DNA from: a virus
Strand: one strand, 5' to 3'
Length of the DNA: 64,000 bases
Virus record (IMG/VR): IMGVR_UViG_3300030616_000016
Span: 167,648 to 231,647 of that record
Part shown: piece by piece, positions 36,393 through 47,000 of the stretch
Position numbering within the stretch: position 1 is the stretch's first letter
Layout of the letters: every line of letters begins with the position of its first letter
Notes under the pieces: generated by a model
The model's input: the letters and a program-made list of their open reading frames with translations, nothing else
The model's database searches: none
Told to the model about the DNA's origin: nothing
Program-made: the position numbers and the translations under genes

Positions 36393-37898
36393 ATGAGCGT
36401 TTTAGGTACTACATCAACACTTGGACTAAAACTGTTTAATCCAGGCACTGCATGGTTGGCATTCAATGACAATCTTGACATATTAGATGCATGGTATAAA
36501 ACAAATGTAATAGACGCCGATCCTAGTGATAGAATATCTGACGCGCATGATCAGGTTAAAAAAGCATCAGATTATGTCACTGCGGATTCCGTTTATGTGG
36601 ATGTCCTACAGGCATGGGATGCCAATATACTTAGCTATGAATCTGCTATTATTGAAGACGGTAGTTTAGCATGGACATACCAAATGATTGCAGAAGATAT
36701 TAATTTTGGCTTAAAAGCATCTAAAACCGGCGGCATATTTTACACCAAAATTCCTACTATAGCCAGTAAAAGCTCGTTACGAGATACGACAAAAGATATA
36801 GATTCATTGCCAACATCTCTTCATTACAATTTTGGTCAAGATTATATATCTACTGATCTTATTAAAGCGTTAAATAGTACTGATGAATATGTTCTAGCAT
36901 ATGAGAGCGCTTCTAGTGATTACCAAGATGCATCTGGATCTCCTACGCCAGTATATTTTGATCCTTCTACCACAACTGTTCCTTCAGGGTATCATGGAAT
37001 ACCAGGTATGCTTTGGGATGGGTTTATTTCTGGCGGAACTGAAACAGTTGCTGCTGCTGTTGAGTCCGACGCTTATTCAAATGAATTTGTACCTGGTATT
37101 TCTGGTATAAATGACTATCTTGATGATACTTGGACAACTGGAATCAATGTTGACTTCATGGGAGAAACAGGAAAGATTAGGCCACCTGGATATCTTGACT
37201 ATAGAACTTTTGGTCAGGATATGTATAATGCTACCCTTATGTATAGAATGGCTGTAGAGTATCATTTTGGCACAACAATGCCTAGCAGGTACGCGGATTT
37301 TAGAGATTCAGTTAGCAATGACTTGTACTATAAAAATGATCAGCTTGACTATCTTGTAGATACTAGAATAAACACCGACGTTTCTAATGAACTAAGCGAC
37401 AATATTAGCGAATTAAATGAATCAATTTCTTCTGACTTGCGTCTGGATGGCAATTTTATTCTAAGTGGTGGATATTACGATGGTTATAAGATTGATGATG
37501 CCATAGACATTCTATCTCAAAAGGTAGCTGCACATGCTAATAATGAAATGATGGTTGAAGTTAAAAACCATGATGGTATAATTGGTTATGCAAGCGTGTT
37601 GGTTGATGAAGGAGATGTTAATGGAGTGCACCAGGTTAGATTCTTAGATGATAATATTGGAACTGTAACCGATTCTGATATAATTCCGTTAGGCGCAGAT
37701 AGGGTAGCGGTAGGCGAAAGTGAATCAATGGTTGTTCCAACCGGATGGCATACTCTGGTTGTTATAAACGATAGTTATATGTATATAAAATTTGAAGCTA
37801 AAAACCCGCATTATGTACACGGAGCTCCTGCAAATGAAGATGACCAGGGTATTGTTGATGGACTTAACATAACATATACTTCTGGTGATTCATCTTAG
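36393..37898 (+). CDS. tail fibre-like protein, 501 aa
   Basis: The N-terminal 40 residues (GLKLFNPGTAWLAFNDNLDI followed by LDAWY) match the anchor pattern of the preceding fibre gene and are a familiar start for fibres that attach to a baseplate. The middle is Tyr/Asp/Ser-rich without a known domain. Residues about 315-375 are polar and probably helical, with ELSDNISELNESISSDL. The C-terminal 120 residues are beta-rich (GYASVLVDEGDVNGVHQVRF) and may form the receptor-facing tip. Three SN[ED] tripeptides occur. No depolymerase motif is visible. The role is inferred from the N-terminal pattern and position. Confidence 0.6.
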   Translation: MSVLGTTSTLGLKLFNPGTAWLAFNDNLDILDAWYKTNVIDADPSDRISDAHDQVKKASDYVTADSVYVDVLQAWDANILSYESAIIEDGSLAWTYQMIAEDINFGLKASKTGGIFYTKIPTIASKSSLRDTTKDIDSLPTSLHYNFGQDYISTDLIKALNSTDEYVLAYESASSDYQDASGSPTPVYFDPSTTTVPSGYHGIPGMLWDGFISGGTETVAAAVESDAYSNEFVPGISGINDYLDDTWTTGINVDFMGETGKIRPPGYLDYRTFGQDMYNATLMYRMAVEYHFGTTMPSRYADFRDSVSNDLYYKNDQLDYLVDTRINTDVSNELSDNISELNESISSDLRLDGNFILSGGYYDGYKIDDAIDILSQKVAAHANNEMMVEVKNHDGIIGYASVLVDEGDVNGVHQVRFLDDNIGTVTDSDIIPLGADRVAVGESESMVVPTGWHTLVVINDSYMYIKFEAKNPHYVHGAPANEDDQGIVDGLNITYTSGDSS

Positions 37899-37918
37899 GG
37901 CTCATCTGGAGAATAAAA

Positions 37919-40018
37919 ATGAGTAATGAGAAATTGATAAAAGGCTCACAAATAGATAGCAACCAGATTGAGTCTGGTCATCTTAAGAACAATTCTGTTA
38001 CAGAACAAAAAATATCAGATGGTTCGGTGACTGCTAATAAAATCGCAGATGGTGGTGTTACCAATTCTAAGATAAATACTGTTAATGGATCCAAGCTAGT
38101 AGACGATTCTGTAACTGAAGCAAAACTTGCTACTGCAGTACAGACTAAACTGAATAGCGCAACAGCTAGCGAGATATCTATGGGCGATGCAACAGAGCTG
38201 TTTGGCGTTGGCAGTTCTATCAAATACAGCGAAAATACATCTGATTTATATACAGATTCTACTCCAGCTAATAACTTCTGGCATCCTTCTTACAGTGTAG
38301 CAGCATTCTCGACGGGATCACAGCCATTAGGATATAATGACGCCGACGTTGTTACAACTCTTACAAACACCACAAACAAACAGTTTTATTTTGTTAAAGA
38401 TATTAACATAACTGCCGCGAATATAAGTAATGCGTATGGAATGTACTTTAACTTCCGTTGTGCTTTCAAGGGCATGATATGGGTCAATGGAACTGAGGCT
38501 TTCAATAACCTTGATGCAAGCGATGATGGAACAAAATATACTACGAAGGCTGGTCATACAATAGTTTGCGTCCAGGGAGCGCAGGATTATATTACAACTG
38601 GAATAGCAAATAGAATAGCAATTGTGTACAAGCAAACATCTGGTCAATCTAGCCTGGATTTTGGTGTTAATTTTGGTATGATTACTGGAGGAACTCAAGT
38701 TGTTGGCCTCGAATCGTTTGGCTTCTCTTTTGATATGGACAATATTCAGCAGGGAAGTGCATATAATAAAATATCAGCTGCAGAATATGCTACATTATCT
38801 AGAATACCTTCGGCTGCCGAAGCTGTATTCCTCACATCTACTAAGTCTTCTTCTTATGCAAATGGTGGTGTTGTTTTTGGCGACGATCTATCATCATATG
38901 CAAGTTTAACCGCATTTGCCGCAGATGGCGGCGCAGCTCTAATTGGATTCGATGATTCAGGCTTTGGATTTTCTGCCTCTACTGTTCAGGCTGCTATTGC
39001 CGGCGTTGTTAATAATATTTCATCAAGTATCACATTTGACAATACAACTCCTAGTATCAAAGGTCTTGATTCTACTCCAACTATGCAACAAGGGTTCAAT
39101 AAACTAGGCTACGCAGCCAATATTAACATAGACTCAACACACTTCACTGCCCTTGGAACAGGAAATTACTATATACAAAATGCTCTGAATTATCTACGAT
39201 ATGCATCTGGAATATCTTTTACGTCTACTGGCTTAGGTATAACTGGAGATCCGGCTACTGTGCAGGCACTTGGTACAGCACTAGCTGATCCTGACAATAT
39301 TTCATATGCATATGCCGGCAAGATGACAGCAACTAAGCTTGGTCCATTTGTAAAAGAATTGCGAGACAAAATGGACGATGCCACAAACATAGGATATAGC
39401 GGTAGTGTTGCTGGTTCAAATGTAAAACATGCATTAGATAATCTATCCGTAACCGCTTCTAATGAAATGTACTCCTACGATGGCAATAATGATTTTAGTG
39501 ATGTTCGAACTGCATTTGGAGCACTAGGAGAAACTTTACCTTCAGATTTTGATTCTACTCAATATGCTTTAAGTGTACCGATTGACTTCTTGATGTCTGC
39601 TATGTATCAAGTTCAGCAAGGTGTTCTACCTCACGCTAAATTTTGTGATACGTACAGCGTTGTTGCTCCAGATTCTGCAGAAGATGTATCCAATGACTAT
39701 ACATCGCCAGGTGAAGCAAGCTGGGGAGAGATAGAGATTGATAATATCTACGATACAAGCAATGAATTATGGGAAAACATATCTGCTGTTCTTGATAGAA
39801 CTACTGGACAGATGGATATAGTACATAAACTGAGTGGTGGATCTGGTGTGGTTGCAGGAATAGTGGAAGGAACAAATGAATATAGCACTTCAGTACATGC
39901 ACCAGAGGACTTTGTTGTATCTGACTTTGTGCTTAAGGTCCTCGATAATCAATTTACAGTTGCTTGTCAAGTAGATCAGGGTAAATCATCTAGAATTAAT
40001 GTGAGGTATGGCCCGTGA
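37919..40018 (+). CDS. tail fibre protein with repeated VTxxKI motif, 699 aa
   Basis: The first 90 residues contain a short repeat typical of phage fibre shafts: SVTEQKISDG, SVTANKIADG, GVTNSKINTV and SVTEAKLATA. The rest is beta-rich, low in charge and rich in Ser, Asn and Ala, with helical stretches near 390-470. SN[ED] tripeptides occur near the start and three times near the C-terminus. The C-terminal 60 residues look like a compact beta domain. No enzymatic motif was seen. The start ATG follows GGAGAATAAA, and the last bases overlap the next start (GTGA). It is likely a long tail fibre or distal fibre segment. Confidence 0.68.
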   Translation: MSNEKLIKGSQIDSNQIESGHLKNNSVTEQKISDGSVTANKIADGGVTNSKINTVNGSKLVDDSVTEAKLATAVQTKLNSATASEISMGDATELFGVGSSIKYSENTSDLYTDSTPANNFWHPSYSVAAFSTGSQPLGYNDADVVTTLTNTTNKQFYFVKDINITAANISNAYGMYFNFRCAFKGMIWVNGTEAFNNLDASDDGTKYTTKAGHTIVCVQGAQDYITTGIANRIAIVYKQTSGQSSLDFGVNFGMITGGTQVVGLESFGFSFDMDNIQQGSAYNKISAAEYATLSRIPSAAEAVFLTSTKSSSYANGGVVFGDDLSSYASLTAFAADGGAALIGFDDSGFGFSASTVQAAIAGVVNNISSSITFDNTTPSIKGLDSTPTMQQGFNKLGYAANINIDSTHFTALGTGNYYIQNALNYLRYASGISFTSTGLGITGDPATVQALGTALADPDNISYAYAGKMTATKLGPFVKELRDKMDDATNIGYSGSVAGSNVKHALDNLSVTASNEMYSYDGNNDFSDVRTAFGALGETLPSDFDSTQYALSVPIDFLMSAMYQVQQGVLPHAKFCDTYSVVAPDSAEDVSNDYTSPGEASWGEIEIDNIYDTSNELWENISAVLDRTTGQMDIVHKLSGGSGVVAGIVEGTNEYSTSVHAPEDFVVSDFVLKVLDNQFTVACQVDQGKSSRINVRYGP

Positions 40019-41034
40019 ACACAAAATTAATATTAAGGATTCATGATAAAGACGGTTCGCCAAGTGAAGGATATCCTATACAAGTATCTTTGTCTAAGCA
40101 TGCCGAAGATTACGATCCAGTTGGTCAAGTGAAAGATAGTGTTACTGGCTATACCAATCAAATGGTAACTGCTTTTACTGATTCTTCTGGTAGGGCGCCT
40201 ATTGAAATACTACCTTTTAATGCATCTACTTTTAAGTCCACAAAGAACTTTGAAACAATAGTGTCTGATGGAGAAGTGGGTGATATTGGATACGAAATGC
40301 CGTTAAGTGCTGAAGTCTTACTTACAGAATCATCTGTGTCTGGTCCTTCTTCTCAATACAAAATAATTAAAATGTCCAATCTATATGCTACAGAAACAAT
40401 TGAAACATCAGGCACTGCTGAAGGATTCTCTGTGTTTGAATTACCAGAAGATAAAAGGCCTTATCCAACAGAGTTTACTTGTGAAGATGTATATAGCGAA
40501 AAGATATATCTATTCCACAATCTTCATCCTGATTATGAGCCAGGCATTAATTTCTTTCCGGGCGATATGTTAAGTGACAGGTTTTTATATAATCTAATGG
40601 CTAATGTTATCTTTATTCCTGATGAGAAAGTTGTTTCAATAGTTGCTAGATATAGAATTAGACCATTTTATGTTGATGGAAATGATCCGACGACGCTAAA
40701 GGTTTACGATCCATCTAGCGATGTTAATTTAGCTCCACAGCAAAATATTTACGACAAGCTTGATAAGTCGATACATAATAATGGCCTGATAAGTAAAGAA
40801 AATGCTCTTAGTTCTATTAGCGTGCAAAGCAAAACAAAGACAGGTGCTTCCTATAGAGATTATGAAGGTAATGAAATAACAGGAAATGTTGATATTTATC
40901 CAGACATAAAACTGTATTTATGGGTAGAATATCCTAACCCAGATGGACCTGCGCCGATAAGAAATGTACATGAAGTATTTCTTCCTGGTCCATTATATGA
41001 CATTAATGAAAGTCAAATATATATGAGAGGTTAA
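40015..41034 (+). CDS. virion appendage protein with a carboxypeptidase-regulatory-like strand domain, 339 aa
   Basis: Translation starts at a GTG overlapping the previous stop. The N-terminal 110 residues (TKLILRIHDKDGSPSEGYPI, then QVSLSKHAED and SSGRAPIEILPF) look like a prealbumin or carboxypeptidase-regulatory-like beta-sandwich, a fold often used as a spacer in extracellular and virion proteins. The remaining region is unrecognised, beta-rich and contains several Pro-rich turns near the C-terminus (VEYPNPDGPAPIRNV). It lies between two fibre-like genes, so a fibre-associated or collar-like role is plausible. The fold call is tentative. Confidence 0.55.
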   Translation: MNTKLILRIHDKDGSPSEGYPIQVSLSKHAEDYDPVGQVKDSVTGYTNQMVTAFTDSSGRAPIEILPFNASTFKSTKNFETIVSDGEVGDIGYEMPLSAEVLLTESSVSGPSSQYKIIKMSNLYATETIETSGTAEGFSVFELPEDKRPYPTEFTCEDVYSEKIYLFHNLHPDYEPGINFFPGDMLSDRFLYNLMANVIFIPDEKVVSIVARYRIRPFYVDGNDPTTLKVYDPSSDVNLAPQQNIYDKLDKSIHNNGLISKENALSSISVQSKTKTGASYRDYEGNEITGNVDIYPDIKLYLWVEYPNPDGPAPIRNVHEVFLPGPLYDINESQIYMRG

Positions 41035-41038
41035 AGAG

Positions 41039-42715
41039 ATGGCATCTGATACTTACACAGTAGCTTTTGGAGCTTTACAACAAACACTAATTAAACCTTA
41101 CAGGCTTAAGTTTAATTGGCATACTATTAACACTAATTACGATGCAATTGCGGCTGAATTTAATCAGCAATATACAACGCTCACGTCTCTTGCTAGTCGT
41201 GTTAGCGCAGTTGAGGCTCCAATAATAACGTCCAATTCATATCCTTTTATGACTGGCACATCATTCCCTATTACTGGCTCGTCTTCAGGTACCGCTCTCG
41301 ATATATCAATTGATTTTATTGATAGACTTTTTGTATTCAATGCCAGTCCTTCACGAGATTATTTTATATCTGAAATACAGGAGATAGTTACTCCCGTTAA
41401 AAGTCTTAAGGTTACAATATCTAGTAAGTACGGTGCTACAACTACTGAAGTATGTTCAGTAACTATTACAAAGACACAAACAGATGCCGGTACTCGCGAA
41501 TTTGCATTCTCTGAAATTAATGATAGCGGCGTATATGGTGGTATTGGAATAGGCGACGATTTTATTACAGCAGTGGGAGCTATAACAGCGTCAAATACAA
41601 CAACATATAGCTATTCAGTATCTAAGATAAATCCTACGTTTGTGCAATATACTTTTGTTGCATCAGAAGAAGCTGAGGCAGGAGTTCATATGCACAGGGT
41701 TCTAGAGCTGCCTGTTGGATCACAGAATGGATCAAATAGGACCTTTACTGCTCCTTACGGTGATGAATGGGAGACAGATTCTATTGCCGTATATCTTAAT
41801 GGCGTAGCATATAGTCCTCTTGAGATAACAAGTAAAACAAGCACAACGTTTACTCTTGGTTCGTCGGTTGGATCCAGTAGATTGCCAGATGCATCCCAAG
41901 CAAGAGAATTAAGAGTGAGTTATATGGTGTGGGTTGGAACGGAAGTTTCTCCTCTTGCTTCTAGCGGACAAAGATTTTACCAACACTTTGCAAGTCTGGC
42001 ATCAAGTGCTACAGAAGATATTTCTCACAAAGCAGATCCTGCCATGCGTAGATTAATTGAAGTATATACATTACACGCTGGCGGAAACTCTGATGGTGTT
42101 ATTAAGGTTGAATTCAATGCTGACACAGCTGACAATTACAATATAGTAGATCCTCCATTCTCAACTTCTACTAATGGAGTTGTTGATGAATATGGTGCTC
42201 ACTTGGCAGATGTTTCTAATGAGTACTATGCAACCGCAGCTGTATCTAATGAACCCATTGATGTTAGTGAAGTGACTAAGATATACGGTGTTAGCGTCGA
42301 CGCGTCTATACCATCATCTACTTATATAAGATGGTTTGCAAGATTCAGCAATAGTGGAGATTTTTATACTCATAATGGAACTAACTGGGCTATTACATCT
42401 ACTGCAGATTGTCAAAACGGTATGACCACCGCAGAACTTGAGGCTCTTTCTCAGTCTGACTGGGAATCTGCTAATGGTTTTAATGCAGGTGTTACCAGCT
42501 ATCTACAATTATTACCATACATGAGCACTAGCAATGATCTATATACGCCTTACCTTCAGAGCTATTCAGTAAGTAACGAGTGGGATGGAACATGGATTAA
42601 AGACGACCAAAGAAATTCTATTAGAGTTTCTATTATTGATGAGGATACCACAAGGATAGCAAATACATCTGCATCCAATGAATACACACTAACCAATATA
42701 TTTATAGCGGAATAA
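41039..42715 (+). CDS. tail fibre-like protein, 558 aa
   Basis: The N-terminus has a conserved-looking anchor (ALQQTLIKPYRLKFNWHTIN followed by TNYDAIAAEFNQQY) and a short coiled coil (LTSLASRVSAVEAP). Residues about 220-300 include a beta domain (FTAPYGDEWETDSIAVYLNG) with LRVSYMVWVG, similar to strands found in phage fibre and baseplate-peripheral proteins. The C-terminal half is beta-rich and contains five SN[ED] tripeptides. A GAGGTTAAAGAG sequence precedes the ATG. No enzyme signature is visible. The protein is likely a fibre or fibre-linked adhesin, by composition and context. Confidence 0.6.
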   Translation: MASDTYTVAFGALQQTLIKPYRLKFNWHTINTNYDAIAAEFNQQYTTLTSLASRVSAVEAPIITSNSYPFMTGTSFPITGSSSGTALDISIDFIDRLFVFNASPSRDYFISEIQEIVTPVKSLKVTISSKYGATTTEVCSVTITKTQTDAGTREFAFSEINDSGVYGGIGIGDDFITAVGAITASNTTTYSYSVSKINPTFVQYTFVASEEAEAGVHMHRVLELPVGSQNGSNRTFTAPYGDEWETDSIAVYLNGVAYSPLEITSKTSTTFTLGSSVGSSRLPDASQARELRVSYMVWVGTEVSPLASSGQRFYQHFASLASSATEDISHKADPAMRRLIEVYTLHAGGNSDGVIKVEFNADTADNYNIVDPPFSTSTNGVVDEYGAHLADVSNEYYATAAVSNEPIDVSEVTKIYGVSVDASIPSSTYIRWFARFSNSGDFYTHNGTNWAITSTADCQNGMTTAELEALSQSDWESANGFNAGVTSYLQLLPYMSTSNDLYTPYLQSYSVSNEWDGTWIKDDQRNSIRVSIIDEDTTRIANTSASNEYTLTNIFIAE

Positions 42716-42718
42716 AAT

Positions 42719-43228
42719 ATGTCTATTCTTTCTAGGTCTTTCAGCAGCATGGAGCCTGATGTTAGGGAGCACGTAAACGTAATATTAAATGGATCTAGCA
42801 CAGAACCAGCAAGAGGTCACTGGGTATTGATTCTACGTCCTATCATGAATCGTCCGTGTTGCTTTAATAAAACATCAGGTAAATGGGATGAACCGGATGC
42901 TACATGTGAAAACTGTGAAGGCATAGGATATATTGTAGACCATGTTTATGCTAAGGCATACAAGAGTTATATGTCAGGGACAGAGAAAGCTGCTGCGCCA
43001 CAGATATATCATCCACATTCGCTTTCTTATTTTGTTCCTCATGACACTTTCGAATCAATAGCACAGGCAGAGATATCCAGGCTGATTGAGATAAGACTTG
43101 ACAATGATGGTAATATTATTGAGCCTGTTATTAGAGATGTATCATACAATATAGAGACTCCTATTCCTTACAGAGAGGGAGCTGGAATCCAGTATTGGAG
43201 ACTCAATGTAACTAAGGAAGAAATATAA
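42719..43228 (+). CDS. small phage structural protein with Cys cluster, 169 aa
   Basis: This protein resembles a small family found beside tail genes of large phages: a basic N-terminus, a LILRPIMNRPCCFN turn, then DATCENCEGIGYIVD. Cysteines at 47, 48, 63 and 66 could bind one zinc ion. The C-xx-C-x-G-x-G part looks like a single DnaJ-type zinc repeat, but only one is present, so it is not a DnaJ protein. The C-terminal half is beta-rich with PIPYREGAGIQYWRLN. It starts 3 bases after the previous stop and its stop abuts the next ATG. Function is unknown; a connector or head-tail accessory is possible. Confidence 0.65.
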   Translation: MSILSRSFSSMEPDVREHVNVILNGSSTEPARGHWVLILRPIMNRPCCFNKTSGKWDEPDATCENCEGIGYIVDHVYAKAYKSYMSGTEKAAAPQIYHPHSLSYFVPHDTFESIAQAEISRLIEIRLDNDGNIIEPVIRDVSYNIETPIPYREGAGIQYWRLNVTKEEI

Positions 43229-44068
43229 ATGCTTAAGCTTGTAAACAGGAATAAGATATCTGATAATGGTGTTGGAATCGCTCTGGTTTCTACCGATAGG
43301 TTTAGCGTACAAAATAATATAAGTACCTTCGATATGTCGTACCAGATTCCAGAAAATAGACTTTCTGGCACTGGCAATCTACGTCTCAATGGTTCAGTTG
43401 AGTACAAGTTTGATCACCAGAGAATAAAGAATATGTTGTTATTAAGCGCAATAGATCTTGAGAGCTCAAATGCTGTTGTGACTAACAAGACTTCTATAAG
43501 AGCAGGATCAGAAAACCCGGCTCCGTTATTTTATAAATACCGTATTGGAAGAGGGTCTAAGTATGTGTTTGTAAGACCTCCAATTGATTCTGATGCCTGG
43601 CGCTCGCTCCTTCTTACTATCAATGATATAGGAGATGGAGATACATTAAGTGCAAGCAACGTGCAGGCATATGCTACTTATATGAAAGATGTTGTATTGA
43701 GCATCAGAGAAAATATAAATATTGTTACAAGAAAGGGCAATCAAACCAATGTGTCTTTTGATATAGGCTTAATCAGACCTGTATATATTGACACTAGCTC
43801 TGAGTATTTTGGTTCTGTGTTTGATGTTACCATATATACATCAGAAAGATGTAACAATGGATTAACATTAATGGTTAATTATCCGGCTTTTATTCCAGAA
43901 AACAATTCAATTAAGACCAATAACCTGGAGGTGTTGAATGCAGAATTGATTCATGAGTTATATGAAGTTTCTTATTCAGATACAGACCAGTTTTATAATG
44001 CAACCTCAGATGATAGTAACACATTCACAAGGAAGCAGTACGCGGTAAAATTTATTATGGATGAATAA
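43229..44068 (+). CDS. hypothetical virion protein, 279 aa
   Basis: I do not recognise this protein. It is beta-rich throughout, with alternating polar and hydrophobic strands such as FDMSYQIPENRLSGTG, NLRLNGSVEYKF and QTNVSFDIGLIRPVYID. A central section (YKYRIGRGSKYVFVRPPIDS) is followed by a helical stretch (VQAYATYMKDVVLSIRENIN). There is no signal peptide or hydrophobic segment. It directly abuts the Cys-cluster protein upstream and lies 2 bases before the 1163-aa protein downstream, so all three are probably translated together as part of one appendage assembly. Confidence 0.6.
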   Translation: MLKLVNRNKISDNGVGIALVSTDRFSVQNNISTFDMSYQIPENRLSGTGNLRLNGSVEYKFDHQRIKNMLLLSAIDLESSNAVVTNKTSIRAGSENPAPLFYKYRIGRGSKYVFVRPPIDSDAWRSLLLTINDIGDGDTLSASNVQAYATYMKDVVLSIRENINIVTRKGNQTNVSFDIGLIRPVYIDTSSEYFGSVFDVTIYTSERCNNGLTLMVNYPAFIPENNSIKTNNLEVLNAELIHELYEVSYSDTDQFYNATSDDSNTFTRKQYAVKFIMDE

Positions 44069-44070
44069 TT

Positions 44071-47000
44071 ATGATTAATATTCCTCTCTTCATGAGAAAG
44101 ATCGACAAATATGGGTATACTCTTGTTGAGTCTGGTCTTATAACCAGTTTCACGGCATCCCCCTACCCGCCCTCTGCTTCTGAAACTAATCAAACTGGAG
44201 TTCTTCTTGAGTTTGATATTCCCACCTCAACTTCCCGCCAAACTATCAGATTGTTTAGAGGGCGGACTTTAATAGCTACGATGAGTTCTGATGACATTGA
44301 CTTAAGCAATACCCAAATTGTTATAGATATTGGCGCGCCATTTGGTCAGTCATTAGAATACCATCTTGAAGTTTTCAAGTATGATACGGATCCAACGTAT
44401 CAATACATGACAATTGGATATACAACGCCATCGGTGGCGCCTGTTGCTCCAACTATATCTTCTGTAACCACTATTAGCGATTCTTCTGACAGCACAACAA
44501 AGACCGTGGAGTTAGAGTGGACATATGATCCGCAGTCCAATCCGGCGAAGAACCCAACTCACTTCTTAATTGAAGTAAAAGACGGATCGAATACTCTGTT
44601 TTCTGCTAAGTCTGATTTCTTTAATTACAGATATCTTTATAGAAGAACAGTAAGCCTTAATATAGATAGTAGCAGCAATTCTATTGATGTTGAAGTAAGC
44701 TCTGTTAGAGGTTCTTTATCTGCTACAGACACCGAGGCAGTTTCAATAAATCAATTTAACCTATTGCCGACTCCTACTATCGTCCTAAGTAATCTTGCTA
44801 CCAAGTTTGAGTATAACGAGATGGAAATACCTCTGCTATCATATAGTTTTGACGTAACCATTTCAATGCCTAGTGGTGTTGGCAGTGTAGATAGTTTTCA
44901 TATTGTACCTACAGCTAGTTCAGTGTATTTTGATCCAGTAGATGTTACACCTACGGCTAATTCATTTAGCTTTTCAGAAGACAATATATCTATTACAACC
45001 TTTCCTAATTATACGGTATATGCTGTTGTTAATGATTCTAAAAGCCCAGAAGTAACTAAGCAGTTCTCTATAGCCGATATTCCAAACATTGCAGATACAC
45101 TGGAAGAGGCAAGAGAGATAATGGATGCATTTGTTGCTAATCAAGAAGAGACAAATAAAATATCGACGTATTCTTATGGTATGCCTGCTTCTTTGGGTAT
45201 GCCTGTTCTTTCTGTTTATTACAATGGTTCTTCTATAAAGGACTGGGTAAACAATCAAACAGATGAATATAAAGTTCCATATCTAAGACAATCTGTAGAG
45301 CAGTTCGACAAGACAGAAAATGATACTCTTATGTGGGAAGAAGAAGAGAATAGTGTGTTCAATTTTATTGCTAATAGAAACTATGATTCTAATCCGATTG
45401 TTTCATATAGTAATTCTACGCCTAATTTTGAATTTGAGATTGGTGGGTCTAAGCTTGCAGCGCAGAGATTCACATGGACTGATGATCCTGAGTCCGCTAC
45501 CAATGCTATCCAATCAGTCCAAGTATATCTTGCATATGTATCTGGTCCTGGCGAAGATATATTTGTAGATATCTATTCTGACGCTACAGAAGGAGGCCAG
45601 CACTATCCTGGAACCAAACTCAACTCAACTACAGGAATTATTTCTGGTCATACGAATGCCGAAGCTCAGTTCTATACTTGTACATTTGAAACTCCTGTTA
45701 CTGTTACATATGATACTGATTATTGGATAGTTGTTTGGGCTGACCCAAGCAGAACTAAGTATAAATGGCTTGGATATACTTCAGAAACTATCTTTAGTAG
45801 CACTCCTGCATATTATTCTGCTGCATCTCAGATCTCTAGTAACAGACTAGTTGTATTTGATGAAGACGATAGAGTGAAATATCAGGGAAAGACTTACAAT
45901 CAGGCTTTGGCTGCTAAGGTAGTCGAGCTGGATTCTACTAACTTTTCTGTCAATGGCGATACTGGGTTGTTAGCCACAGGACTTGACTTGTTTACTAAAT
46001 ATGATATCGTAGAAGATCTTGACACATTTATATCCAGACTATGTCTTGAACTTAATATTGACGACAGATCGTATAGTGGTCCTTGTATTATATTTAAGTC
46101 GTTTCCTTCGACGGAAGTTAGCGTCGATTTCTCTGATATAAATACGTCATTATTATCTTCATTTGTGCGAGTTGGAAGCACTGAGTTTCTATATGGAAGA
46201 AACACGGATACAACGAGAGTTTCAGATGTTTCTTCAAAGATTAACGCAGCTCCAGGATATAAATCTTATGTACTCAGCGATATGATTCTTGATGGCGGCG
46301 AGCTTGAGATAAACTTTGGAACTGTGAAATACTATGACGCCGATGGCGATTCTACTATCGACCTAGATGATATTAATCCAGTGGATTATGATGTAGACGA
46401 TATTAGCGTTGGCGTAGATACTACCACAACAGAAACCCATACTACATATGACAATGGATATATAGTTAGAGGCTCAAAGGTTGTTGGAAGATACCTTGAA
46501 AATACAAAAATACACATTCTTCCTCCTTATGAAAATTCTCCTGACATGCCTTGGTACCCAAGAATAGATACAGGAAGATTTAGTATATATCGTAATGATA
46601 GCGTTTTTGAATATAGCATCGCTGAGTATCCGTTTCAGTCTTGGTCTGAAACAAAAGGTGCTCCATATAAAGATGTATGGGGAGAGACGCCGGCCATTCT
46701 TGATTCTAAGACACTTAGATTGAATAGATCTCCTATCGCTGATATGTCTGATATTCACATCACTGTTAATGGTTCGGTATGGAACAATAATGTATTTGAT
46801 GTAGACAAGCAAAATGGAATTATACTACTCAAATCTAGGCTTCCTTCCAATCCTAATATTCAGGTTGACTATTGCTATGTTGAAAATAGCTATGAGTATC
46901 CATTTATTGATATAAACCCAGCTAAGCATCGCAATAGTTCAATTAGAAATAAATATGTTGGCATATTCCTTACACAAATGTATAATGATATTCCATCTGG

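Noticed and set aside
42845-42931. DnaJ-type zinc finger (CxxCxGxG).
   Set aside because: Only one such repeat is present and no J domain; it fits better a small phage protein with a four-cysteine site.
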